Shown here: piece by piece, positions 35,395-48,100 of the stretch
How the letters are laid out: every line of letters begins with the position of its first letter
Numbering within the stretch: position 1 is the stretch's first letter
Source of the DNA: Anopheles merus
Taxonomy: Eukaryota > Arthropoda > Insecta > Diptera > Culicidae
Reading direction: 5' to 3'
DNA length: 64,000 nucleotides
NCBI RefSeq assembly: GCF_017562075.2
Contig: NC_054083.1
Location: forward strand, 40,903,255-40,967,254
Position numbers and translations under genes: made by a program
The notes under the pieces: generated by a model
What the model was told of the DNA's origin: nothing
The model's database searches: none
Seen by the model: only the letters and a program-made list of their open reading frames with translations

Positions 35395-37364
35395 AAACAA
35401 AACACTTCAATTTAAACTTCACCAAGTGGTGGAAGGACGGCCGAGGGGGAGGCCAAAATAGAAAACATGTTTATGCGCACGTTGTTTTCACTTGCCCGAA
35501 CGGCTTAACACGCCTCGCGCGCGCCCGTTGGTATGGGTGTGTTGGCTGCTGCACGCAAAACTCCTCTATCGACTTGTCTATCAGTGTAAAGTGAGGATTT
35601 TAGTGTGTGTTGCCATTGCCATTTGGGGCTATTTTAACGCCCACCGGATGCTCCCGAAATGGGTGGGGGGAATTTGGCGAAAGGGCGACGAAAAGCCCCA
35701 GCGCTATCGAACGATAAAATGTCACGAACAAGCGAGCTGAGGAAGCACCTAACTACGCGCTCTGGGCACACACTCGGATTTGCCCTTCGATTGCCGTTCG
35801 ATGTCCTCCCGCGCGCACACCACCGCCTGCTTCGATTGTCAACGCCACTCATGTGTTGCCACTACGCACACGCAACTCACACACTGCGCGTCACGGCGCA
35901 GCGGATTTTGCTTTGCGTTGTGAGTTTATTTTCGATGCGTTCATCTCGCGCGTACGCTCACGCGGTGGGTGTGTGTGCGCACGTGCACCGGATCCGATTT
36001 CGGTGTCAAATTGCACTGCACTCGCGCTGGGTTGTACGGAACGGCACACAAAGGTGTCACACACGCGCGCGCGGGTTTGGCAGAATCGATCAGGCACCTG
36101 CGGCTCGTGATTTGCGATATTTTTTTTGAAATACCAATCGCTTGGCATTTTGTCTCTTCCATTCTCCGGTGTGCACATACACACACCTACACGCGCGATC
36201 GCATTATTGAGCTGCACTGTGCACACCGGAAAAAAACAAAAAAAAACAAAATCGGCTGTCCAAGAGGGAGTCACATTACACAGACACACAAACACGGTAG
36301 TGCGATCATGTCGCACCCAGCTGGTGGAACCGCGAAAAACTCGGGGAAATCCGTCACCCTATTGGCGGGGGTTGGCGCGACCGTTAGCAGAGAGGCCAGA
36401 AGTGTGACCAGAAGTGTGGCATCAAAAAACATGACTTCTTTTTTTGTTTTGCGCAAACTCGTTCTCAATCACACGCACCGCACTTTTTTTTCTGGATCCG
36501 TCACACGTTGCGGATTTAAATTGCTTCTTTTTATGTTGTTTTTGGAACGAACTGGAAAAATGTGCTTACGCGGTGTGTGTGTGTGTGTGCTACGGCTTGT
36601 TACGGCGAATGGGGTAGAACTCGGAACCAGCGAAACTCGAACCAGCACCGAACCGAGAACCGCAACATACGTACGCGCGCGCGGCCAGCTAGCTTGGTAC
36701 TTAAGCTCACGCGACTTACACCGCAGGCTCAATGCACTGCCGCAATCATGGCAGCATGGTATGCGGTTGGGTGCAACCGAAAGTGTCGGCAGTCTTTTCG
36801 TGTGAGGCTAGTTACTTTTATTTAGTTATTTGCATTATTTTATGGTTTTCACTTTATTCGTGTGTGATTAGAGGGAACGTTATAATTTACTTTATTTAAG
36901 CATTTTTGGTATTTAATTTTTATTTAATTTTTTTAAACCAATAAGAGCTATATAACTAATATAAGAGCTGCCAGGTGCAATTCATCTAAACAGGAGCAAT
37001 CTGTTTCTTAATTTAGCTTTAATGTTTATAAATTCTAATTGAATGTTTAACATTTTCTGAGTCTTTTTGTGAAACCCTTTTTATTATAATTAACTAAATA
37101 TTCAATCTCAGCTCAAAACACATACAGTTTAAAGTATAAAAGTCGTAAAAATCATTTTTTACTGTATAATTATCTCATACGCGATCATTCGCTACAATTT
37201 GCATAATTCTAGGCGCATAGTTCTTTAGAGCTTAACTTTTGTAACATATTTTTTCACTGCCAATACTTTTGGACCAACCCTTGCAGCATCATTTCTTTGA
37301 ACGCTGTTTGATTTGTATTTACTAACACGCTTACACACGTGTACACACACATCCAAACGCCACG

Positions 37365-37369
37365 GTGCT

Positions 37370-37400
<31 letters not shown>

Positions 37401-37407
37401 ATGATGC
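37365..37407. repeat. (CTG)n followed by (ATG)n trinucleotide repeats
   Basis: GCTGCTGCTGCTGCT passes into GATGATGATGATGATGATG. Confidence 0.97.
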
Positions 37408-39399
37408 CTCCAGAAGAAGATGTTCTTTGCTTTCTTTTCCATTCTTTTGCTCTCTCTTTCCACCCCGTTCTATGCCCGCGGTGTTTACATCTCTCTCCCT
37501 TTAAAACCCTCCTTTTCTTTTTGCTTTCTTCTTTGTGAAGCTTTTCTTCCGCGCCAGTACTTTTCCTATGCTCTCTCTCTCCACGATGCGTGCACGCGCG
37601 CGGCCCTATGCTTGCCATCCATCTTTCGTTATTGCTGTTTTGACTTCTTTTTTGCTTTGCAAAGTTGCTTCTTTTTTTCGCTTTGTCTTTGTTGTTGTTG
37701 TTTTTTTTCTTCTCTGTGCGTCTACCACTTTTTTGCTACGCTAGAAAGAGAGCCACCATTTAAGCCGGCCACCGCTTTGCGATGACGATACGATGATTTA
37801 TGACGTTTTCTCATCTTCATTCAGTGCCTGCTCGAGCCTGCTTAGCTGGGGCAGAGGCGTTTGGTGTGCTTCTAGTATAGACGGGTTTTTTTTTCCTGTA
37901 TTTATTGTGTGCCGTCGTTTATGTTTTACGAGCTTTGTCTCGGGTTTTTTGTGGACCGGTTCCGGCACGGTTCGGAAAGCCTTAAAAGCCTGTGTTTGTG
38001 TGGACAATTTAGGAAATGTTAAGTGTTTTTTGTACATTTTTTTATTCTGTGCATTGATGCTTTTATTTACAACCTGTTTGGAGGAGGCTACATTTAGGCG
38101 AATGTGAGCTCGACCGTTGCCATGGCAACAGCGTGTGCGCACGAGCACGTGGTTCGGCTCGATGCACGTCACCTGAAGCGATACAGCGATTGAATTGTTT
38201 AATTTTTTTGTACGTATAGCGCGCGATCGCGTTATCTAAATTGTTGATTGAATCTTTCTGCTTCTTTTTCTTTCTTCTTCGAGAAAACGTGACAGTTTGT
38301 CGATCTTCATGTTGTTTAGGTGATTGATGGGAGACTACAGATTGCCGAACAATCGCTCCTGATCACCGTAACTTGCTTACCTGACCTTGAAGCTATCATC
38401 ATCATCTGCTCGTCTTTTTTATCTTTTCTCTAGCCTTATTTTGTGTGATGCAAATATACCTGCAACGGCCCCGGCTCCTGTACGAAGCTGTGTGTTCTAT
38501 TTTGTGCGAAACGTGCTCAGACACAACTAATTTTTTAAAGTGCCTTGGTGTATGCAAGAGCCCTACGCGCAGGCTGTAGCGAATTTTAGTTTCGAATCTC
38601 AGTCACACTCATTCTGTACACCATTCTGCATTCATTAAATATACTACCAGCAGCACGTATGTGTGTGTGTGTAGTGGTTAGAACCGACGTGATGCAGATC
38701 GCAAAATTATCATACAATGGAGTCCGAAAAAAGCATAAATTAGGAAGACCAAAAATCAATCAATCAATACGCTAATTGTGACGTAAGCTCCCAAATCCTC
38801 AACAACGTGTTAATTCGTGACGTAGCGTCACTAAAAAGCAATTCACCACGAAATGCAACAAATTATCACATTTTTTTTGTCAATTTGTCGCCTTCCTTCG
38901 TGCACGCGTCGAAGCGTGCCTGTTTGATGTTCCGTGTTGGGCAGATTGCAGCCATTCGGGCGTAAAAATTACATCCCCAACGTTCCGTTCTGGGTGATGG
39001 ATCGTGTTTATTCAATTGGAGTTAGACGAAAATACAAAAATGAGGAAAAACCACCAATGGAGTACAAGCACGATACAACCAGCTAACGGTTTATGCTAGA
39101 CAAGCCCTGAATTGAATGTTTAATTAGCACTTTGGGAGCGAATTTGCTTTTCTTATTTGAAATCGCTGTTTCGTCCTACTATTCGAATTCGATTGCTTGG
39201 TTAGCAGCACGTTGCTCACCGGATTCGACCGGTTTGAGGAGGTTTGTGGTGTAAATTGAGACTGCGTGTGACCAACGAACGAAATCCCAGATCACCCGCC
39301 AAAGAGAGTTTGCTAAAACACCATTGCTAATGGGAAATCGGTCGCCATTGCTACTTTCTTTCCTGGAGAAGATAAAAAATGTAGCACACCAAACGCACT

Positions 39400-40387
39400 T
39401 TATAGATGAAATTTTAGTTGTATTTATTTTTCTGTTTTGCCCTCCTCAATATTACATTTGCCATATCAGAGTTGTTGTTTTCTTTTTTTTCCTTTGCTTT
39501 CTCCACCGTTTGCCAATGCTCAGTTTCATACATCCTTTTCCGCATCTAAATTAATCTCATATCAGAATATCCGCAACGAATCAACGCACGCGCGCGTGTG
39601 TGTGTGGCAGGGTGGATAAGAAGAAGTTAATTCGTTAGTGTCGTTACATGCAGTAGCGTTTTGATTTAATGTGTGTATGTGTGTGCTTTTCTTTACACTT
39701 TCAATAATCATAATAATAATACCGTTTTAAAGCCAAAAATACACATTTTGATTCTTGCCGCTTCCCGCTTCTGTTCCGTTTTTCACTGGCCCTTCTTTTG
39801 TGAGGCGCAACACATACAAGCGTACTCTGGGGTGGTTACTGTACTGTCGTGTACTGTGTACTCATTCAATCTCAAGCGTCTTCTTCTCTCTATTCCTTCT
39901 CCACTCTCGCGGCTCGCAGATACATCACTTTCGATTTCGGTCCGGTCGCGGCTCTCCCTAGAGGCTAATGATTAGTACAAGTTGTTCTCACGTTGTTTAG
40001 CAAACGAACGCTAACTGCTCTGCATGAATGTTTACCGCAAACAACACGCGCACGCACTCCCAATTTTCTGACCCTCTATTCTTCCCTCTTCTTTCGGGAA
40101 GAGTACGAAGGAAGCGAACACAAGGCCACACATCGTCAGACGAGTTAGTAGCACGCGTGCTTCCATTGCTTCCGCTCCAACCAGTATATCGCTCCACTTC
40201 TTGCAGTTGTGAAAACCGTTATGTGATGATTTTGATTAATGTTTGACTCCATGGACAATATCTCTTACAGCGTACGATGATAATGTGTTGTGCTCCCCTT
40301 CGCATGATGATTGTGGTGTTAGGTGTTTGTGTTAGAGCGTTCGCGTAACGAAGTAATATAATATCTAATAACGCATTGGAATATCAT

Positions 40388-40449
<62 letters not shown>

Positions 40450-41968
40450 AAATTCAGCCTTTGAGATTAATAACGCACAGGGGTGTTTCTGTTTTTGCAT
40501 TCGCTTTTGCTCTATAACGTAGGTACTACTTTGGGTGTTGAAATGAGACAAAAGGAAAGTGCTTAGTTAAAAATATTTTTTTTTGAAAAGGATGAAAAAG
40601 ATATGAACAACCGATTGTGTATGATTGATGATGGTGGTGCTAATACTTCTTCAGAACAATACTCTTATTTTCTCGATGATGTTTACTAGCAAAAATACTT
40701 CAGTACAATCAGTACAGTGACTACACACCACACAGTGTTTGTGTAGCTGTAGAAAAGTAGAGACATATTTAACATATAAAAATACGAACCAATTAAGTAA
40801 ATAGAAATATAAATAAAAGAAAAGAAAGAAGTAAGTTCACCATAAAACCACCCAAAGCAGCAATCTTGCCAAACAACAAATGATACATCCTGATTGTGAT
40901 GCTACGATGAAGCTTGGAGAGTAATATCACCGGGAAAAAAGCGCGTTCGAATACGCAAGGAAACCTATTTTTTAAACGAACCGGGCAAGAAGCAAAACTA
41001 TTCATCCTTCTTCCTCGTTATTTTCACCTTCCCTCTGCATCCTTCCTCTTGAAGAGCTCTACTTCTGCCATTTCATCCGCTGCGGAGTTCGTGTCTTTTG
41101 GTTGTCCCTACAAAATTGCCCTACAATAACGTTAGATTCTTGCCATTTTTGTTTGTTCACTTATAGCTTATACATAAATACAATACCAGCAAGCTGTACT
41201 TTCAGCTTTTCCCTCCACTCTGTTTCTGGGGATGGGGAAGAGGGGGGGGGGGGGGATCGTAAATTTAACACACAACTTGGTGCGGTATGGTGTGCACTGA
41301 GACAAATAAGGGCAAAATGGAGAAAGGAGTTTAAGGGCGATAGGGCGGGTGTCCTACAGGGGAGGTGGGGGGGAGGAAGGTTTGGGCTATTAAATTAGTA
41401 TTGGTTGTCACTTGGCTGCCTTGTCTTTTGCTTTTACTTGCACGGTACACTACCACATGCAGCAAATGGGGTTTGTTTTGTTTTGCTTTGCAGCACAGTT
41501 CCACCTAACTAGTTACTAATATAATACACAAAAAAAACAATAAACGTACACTGGTGACTTTGCCGCGTGGGTTAAGCGATCCCCAATCCAACGAGCGAAT
41601 AACAAATAAATGAAAAATAGAATAAGAAGGAAAACAGAAAACGTTGCACTGATTCGCGTGCAAGTTCGCAGGGGTGTAAGAGGGGTTGTATGTAGCTGTG
41701 CAGTGTACCGCACGAGAGCGTGCACGCCAAGCACGAAATAGAAGTAAAGGTAGCAGTTGCGCAAACCAAAAACAAACACGTTAAGCGTTAAACAAAACAA
41801 ATTCTCTCTCTACAGATAACATTATAACAATCGGGGTGTCTGGGTGTGTGTGTGTGTGTCCGTGACGGCAACACACCTCCACGATCACGGGGGTCCGAGG
41901 GCTTGGGAGGGCTCTGCGCGCTCACCCCCACACCCGTCCCATTTCGTCGGTCACGGTTCATCGGCGAT
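39400..41968 (-). other. Presumed WDR47 3' UTR and downstream sequence
   Basis: Lies directly after the WDR47 stop on the minus strand. The first minus-strand AATAAA noticed is near 39422-39428, so the 3' UTR could be up to about 2.5 kb. A G run (41246-41259) and the GT microsatellite fall inside. The end is not certain. Confidence 0.3.
40389..40447. repeat. (GT)n microsatellite, about 58 bp
   Basis: The longest GT run in the window, about 1.5 kb beyond the WDR47 stop codon. Confidence 0.98.
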
Positions 41969-42194
41969 CTAGATCGGTGGCAGCGCCCACAGTGTGGCCG
42001 TCTTGTCCGCCGAGGTGGAGAGAAACGAGAAATCGACCGGATGCCAGCGGCCCGATATCACCTTGTCCGTGTGCTGGGCGACGACCACCGACGGTAATGG
42101 CATCGTCAGATCACCTTGCAGATCGGTCAGCACGAGCTTGTTGTCGTAACCGGCGGTCAGCAGGTAGTACGCGGAGGGTGAAAATCGGATTGAT
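41969..42194 (-). CDS. WDR47: WDR47 last coding exon: blades 6-7
   Basis: The acceptor TTTTTTTTAG precedes 42194 and the stop TAG lies at 41969-41971. The first base completes an AG|A Arg codon. It encodes SIRFSPSAYYLLTAGYDNKL, VLTDLQGDLTMPLPSVVVAQ and HTDKVISGRWHPVDFSFLST before SADKTATLWALPPI. The LTDLQGDLT and RWH motifs are hallmark WDR47 C-terminus. Confidence 0.94.
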
Positions 42195-45100
42195 CTAAAA
42201 AAAAGAAGGAGAAGAAAAAGAAGAATGATCAGAGTTGTTGCTTTTTTATATATCAATGGGTTGATTGAAGGTCTGCGATCGCAGAAGGTCATGGAGAAGT
42301 GTACAAATGTAACGCTTTCGTAACGCTTCAGTAACGCGCGAGTGAAACGAAACCGCCCCAGGGTGCCATAAACTTCTTTTCGACACAATTATTTACTCAA
42401 TTCAATGAAACAGATAGCTTATAGACTTGGTATGTATAATTTTTTGATAAATTAGTGAAATATTGCAATCAAGACACGTTCATTGTGAGCTAATTCGTTT
42501 CGTGAGCTTTAAACGCCTAAATGTATGCACTATAAGCGCGCAGTAAAGCTTGATACTCGCACAGCCAGCGCTACGAAACTGTCTGTAATTCGACCGGTTT
42601 GATGCTTTATAGTTAAATTTGCACGTTTGCCGCGCTCTTCCACCACCTACCTAACGTCTGAGGAATGCGGTTTGAAGCACTGGATCGGCCGGTTGCCCCG
42701 TATGTCGTACAGTACGCAGGAGCTATCCTCGTGCCCCGACACCAGCAGCCGCCCGGACGGGTCAACGCAAACCGCCGCCACCGGCGACCCTTGCCGGGAG
42801 CCCGGTGACGTGGCGGGGGTAACCATGTTGACGCAGCCGCGCGTACGCAAATCCCAAAATCGTACGGTTTTATCCTAAAATAAGAAAAAAAAAACAAAAT
42901 AAAGTAAATAATCACTAATAATAATTGCTTTTCTCTTGGGTTCCTTTTCACCCATTCCTCACTCACCTGCGAACCGGACACAAACATAACACCGCCCCAG
43001 TTGTAAAGCGATAGCACATGCCCGCCATGTCCGCTGAGCGCCTGGAACGGGGTGGACGTTTCGCAGTCCGTCACGTAGATCTTGCAGTCGCCCGCACCGC
43101 CACTGATCAGCAGGCTGGACTTGTTCGAGCTGTCCTCGAGGAAGCACAGGTCGCGCACCGTACCGTCGTGCATGGTCAGCTCCATCTCCTGGCCCTCGAG
43201 CTGCTTCTGGGACTCGTTGAAGCGCATCAGCTTGACCGTTTTGTCGTTCGAGCCGGTCGCAATGAGATCGCCGGCCGGCGACCACGCCATACAGTAGATC
43301 GAACCTTTGTGGTGCTTCGTGCGCTTGAACAGCACCGTCGGCTGGTACGTGCTGTGGTCTTCCCTGAGGTGGAGACGAGATGCAAACCGGTGTTTGTATT
43401 AGGTCAATGTTTCAGTAAAAGTGTAAAAGCGTTTATCTCGATCGCTTAGGAAAGCTGGGGGAAAAGTAAAAGCTGTATGTATCTACTTTGTATCTTACAA
43501 ACCGAAGCCTATCGTTAAAACATTGAAACATTAACCATCCTTCAAGCATGCAATTTGAATGTCTACATTGTCCACCCATTAGCGGAGGCAATAAATGAGC
43601 AAACTCAATCATTCGAACGCAATCGATAAACGTCTAAATAATAACAAATCACTACAACCATTATCTCGATCGATCGAACACGATCGTCCCGTCCCGATCG
43701 GTTTGATACATTGTTGCTCCTCACCAGAAGTTATTCAAAAACCAGCTTTCAATGCGAAGAGGGGGAGGAGTGTTTATTCCTCGTTTTTAATACCAAAGCA
43801 GCGCAGAAAAAAAACTTGCCACCTGTCTCTAGACCTGGACACCAAATCCACCTATTTAGCCACACCATCATCTATTCCATGCAACTAAACATAAAAAATC
43901 CATATTTTGTTTCACTGCAGCAAAAAAAAAAGCTCGCTCAACATTAAGAAAGCCACCTGTACGTCTGTATTTCAGTGTGTGTGTGTGTAGAGAAAGAAAC
44001 TAAACGAACGAAAAAAAAAAATACTAGGAAAAAAGGGAAAACTCATCCATTTCCGCTCACCAGCTAGTTTCACATCTTTTGCTGCGTGTGCACAGGGGAA
44101 AAAACAGGCGAAAGAGAAGAGTATGGAGGGCGGCCGCACGAAAACGGAGGAGGGGAAAATATCTTGTTGATTATTGTTTCCATACGAATGTGAAGAGAGC
44201 GAGAGAGAGCGAAAAGGTGGTTGGATGGGAGTGAAAAAACTGGTGCAAAAATGGAAGATGGAACCAGAATAGTACCGTGTCTACGTGAAAAGCGACGACG
44301 ACGACGACGACCACGACGATATCACACACGCGCAGTAGTCGCAGCGTTTTCCCTGCCCCTCATGCGCAATGGAATTTGTGCAATTGGGAGCTTTGAGTGA
44401 GTGGGGTTCAGGGGGGGGGGATGCTGTTGTTGCCGTTTTGGATGCGGTGCGTGCGTGCGTGCGTGCTCGCGGTCTGCCAAAAGATGCCAAATTCACATGC
44501 ACATAAGGAGGATGAGGTACACGCACACCACCACCACTGTCTTCGTGTGAGAAGATCATGTTCACTCTACACTCTTCAGTGGGGGCAGGCAGTATCATGC
44601 ATTAATGGAGTTTGATAACGCTTTTCTTCCACCGAAACGCGTACGTGGAGTGGAGCAATGATGCAATGTGCGCAGCGCACGGACGGACGCACGTGACTGA
44701 AGGTACATTAACATGCCGACATTTTGAGGGGAGAAAGAAAACAACGGAAATGAAGATGGATTGATGGAAGTGCACAGTTTCGGGACAAGTGTGTGTGTTG
44801 GATGTGATGTGCGTGAATACGACCTTTCGATACACAATAGTTCCTACCGGTGCCCTAATGTCTCTAACATGGGTATGGGAGTGTTTAAGATGCTACAAAA
44901 CAACAACATACGCACAAAAATAGGATTGAAATGACAATGGGGCCATGAGCAAATTCTTTTACCTAATCTCCGACAGGGACGGGTATTCGCAGATCCGGAA
45001 CGTCTTCGAGTTGGAGCCGACCGCGTAGATGCGCCCGTTCGGATGGAACTCCGCACACCGTACCGCCTGTACATCTTCCAGCGTCGTCACCGCGACAAAG

Positions 45101-48100
45101 CGGGGTCGATTTTGGTCCGATTGCTGGAAAGGAAAAGAAAGAAAATGAGGAAAGGTTAACCAAAACGTGTGACGCAACAAAGTGGTGCTGCGGAGTCCGG
45201 TTCGATCAGGATAAGGTTTTGATGCATTTCACTGTAAGCAAGCATGCATACACACGGTAATCGATAAATGGTACATATGCAATGTATTGATGTTGACGGC
45301 TTCGAGATCATACGGAGGTGGAACGAGTCTGGGAAAAGCTTGATATTTAACTCACTCGCCAGTGGTGATAGCACCCCCCCCGGAGAGCGCGGCTGGTGAA
45401 AACGGACGACGTCTTAATGTTATCAGCGTGTAGACATGGATTTAACGATCCTGTGTGCAATTTACTGACCATAACAACCCGCACGTCCACCTCTTACGTC
45501 CAGCTTTTCTGCGACCATTACTGCTGCTGCAGCTTTCACGATGCGTGGTAAATGAGAGAGGATAAAAAAAAACCGGGCAATAATTACCCACCAATAGGGG
45601 GGCAATGTTTTGCATCCGTGAGAAGGTCAAGCTACTGCCGGAACTCCGGGGCTGGACACGGGCCTGTGAGCGTGAGATGTGCCGAAACAACATAATTTTT
45701 GAACCGACACTTTGTCATCTCTCTGTGTGAGAGTCTCGTAAAACTCATAAAACCCCAAGAGCAGAGGGGAAAGATTTAAAGTACTTTCTTTTCAGAGGGA
45801 AGCAAAACTCGCCCAATTGCACCGGGTTGGTTTGCTTTGGTTTTTGACGATGTGTCCCACCATCACACCATCATCTCAAGAGAAAGTATTGTCACCAAGG
45901 TGACAGCACAGGTTCAGGGGATTGCACCCACACCCTGAATGCGCGAAATCTTCGGTTAGGTGCCTTACTACTCTCCGGAGCTCAAATCCGGTATTGTGGC
46001 AGGTGACACAACCTGGAGGACGGGGTTGTTGGGGTGCAAAAGAGTTTCACTTTAAATTGATTATTATTTAATGGTTTTGCGACGAAGGTGACCATACCCC
46101 GTGCCGTAACGTTGTGCTGACCGGTGGTCAGGTTCGCGGGAGCGTTCTTCCCTTGCAAGGAAAATCCACTTTCCCTTTGGAGCATCATTTCAGCCGCCTC
46201 TCGGGGAGAAAGACACACACACACACTTGCCTCAGGGATCGATTTGGTCAATTTAGTTCCTAACGAAGTGTCAAAATCCCTGAAGAAAAGTATTAAATAG
46301 TGAAGGAAAGCTTTGAACGATCGTAAAAGCGACGAACCCAAAGAGGTTGAGTCATCTGTCGGAGGTCATTGAGTTCCGCTCCGGACACTCGCGCTCCTCA
46401 GACATCACACGCTGATGGTCATCGACATCGTTTTTATCGGTGAAACCGCAACACCAGCTGGCGTGCGGTCAATTGATAATGAAGGAAAGAAAACTGTGCC
46501 CGCATTTTCATTGCCAAAAACCACACACACATATACAGTAATACAATTGTGTCTGTCCAGTAATGATCGTAATTTGCCCGCAAAAATACGCTGGAGAAAG
46601 CTTGCTCCCGCTCCCCTTGAGGAGAGACCGTCTTTTAACACGTTTCTGCTACTGCCACGGCTTTCTTCCGCACGGGCAAACGGGTGGAAAAACCACCCGC
46701 CACAAAATGAAAACCACCTCCACCAATGATTGGCAACCAATTCCGCGTCGACAGCCGTCTGTGTGTCGTCTGTCAAACTTGGGTAGTGCCCGGGAGGGCT
46801 TGCACCACGCTTCCAAGATGTGTGGTTTTCTTTCTACGCCATCTTTGCAGTTTTGCAATTAAAAGAGATAACTCGAGCAACCCACCCGTCCGCTGCGCCG
46901 GGAGCGGTGGCAATTTTGCAAAGAAAGTGAAATGATTACAGAGCCGCACAACACCACCACCACCAGTGCGACGAACTGATTCGCAAAGGGAAGCAGTGTA
47001 GCAAACAAGGCACACACACCGTCCGCCCATTGAAGTTTAAAAGCTGAGCGCTTATTGAGTAATAAAAGTGCATTGGCGCGTCATTGGACTGCGCATGTGG
47101 TCAAACGATTTGTAAAAGGCTATGTTAGGTGTGTGTGTGTGTGTTTGCTGTTTGCTGTGTTGGAAAGTGTGATCAACTTGATCCGGGAGACCAGATCCCT
47201 CGTCTCGGGACATTTAATGTGCCGAGAGTTTGCGAGCGCGCACACCTCCACTGGGCCGGTTTCGAATCGGATCCGTGCTGGTCATTTACGTGTTCAACAC
47301 GTTCAATTATCGTATTTTGCGGCGAAGTTTAATCAATCGTAGCGTACAAAAAGCTTAACAGAGCACCGTGATCGTGATGGCGGGCGATTGTACCCATCAT
47401 TATTTCACAATTCGCAGTTAAAGTTACAATTGAGTCCTCAGAAATGGAGGTTTTGGCTTCAGTTTTGCACTTGCGCCCTGCCCCGCTCGTTATAACATAA
47501 CGATAATCGGTGCAATTGGAAGCTGTAATCTACAAGCGATACTAGTGATTAGTGGCAATAAAGGCGGCAAAAGTAACTGCCACATTACATGAGCGGGATA
47601 AGATTTCGCAGAAGAAGAGGACTTGTGGCAAAATTTCATTGCAAACTTTCTACTGGAGGTTGTTTGGGGAGGTTTGATGCCTTCGTTCGTTTTATTCTTC
47701 AGAAGAGAAGTTTAAACTTCTTAGGTTCACGTACTTTGAGCCACCTGGTTAGGACTATACCATGAAGTAATTCCTTTACTTCAAATATATAGAATACACC
47801 TTGGAAAGCCTGGACATGAAACAGAGTGATGTACTAAAGTTCTGAATATGTTGATACCATTTATGATCTTAGTTTTACAAGAAATCAGTCTAACTCAAAA
47901 ATATATTTAGTTATTAGATTGATACTGAAAGACCTTTTAACACTTTGACTGCCGGCCTGACGTCACAGTTTTTGAGTGAGCACGTAGCGCATGGCAAGAG
48001 AGCGATGAGAGCGACAGTTTCTCGTGCCATTGTTCTCACTCTTTTGTTTCATGGCGATAAGCGGCGTAGCACATGTCGTTCTCGTTCTCTCTTTCCTACC

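Larger units (their letters stand above)
21759..41968. other. Region between the two coding genes
   Basis: The right-hand 22 kb end should hold NDAE1 5' leader and promoter; the left-hand side near 39-42 kb should hold the WDR47 3' UTR. Between them are mobile-element fragments (24560-25345, 28755-29260, 32240-34040) and many microsatellites. No protein-coding exon is supported. A GC-rich, CpG-containing block at about 35480-36760 lacks a convincing gene. Confidence 0.5.

Noticed and set aside
35969..36805. 278-aa plus-strand open frame
   Set aside because: Composition reflects CA/GT microsatellites and a GC-rich block; no domain or family similarity, and several overlapping frames are equally open.
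42875..42966. Read-through of the WDR47 exon into the intron
   Set aside because: Strong donor and acceptor join SGSQ to DKTVRFWD, a canonical WD40 strand; the intervening frame is intron-like.
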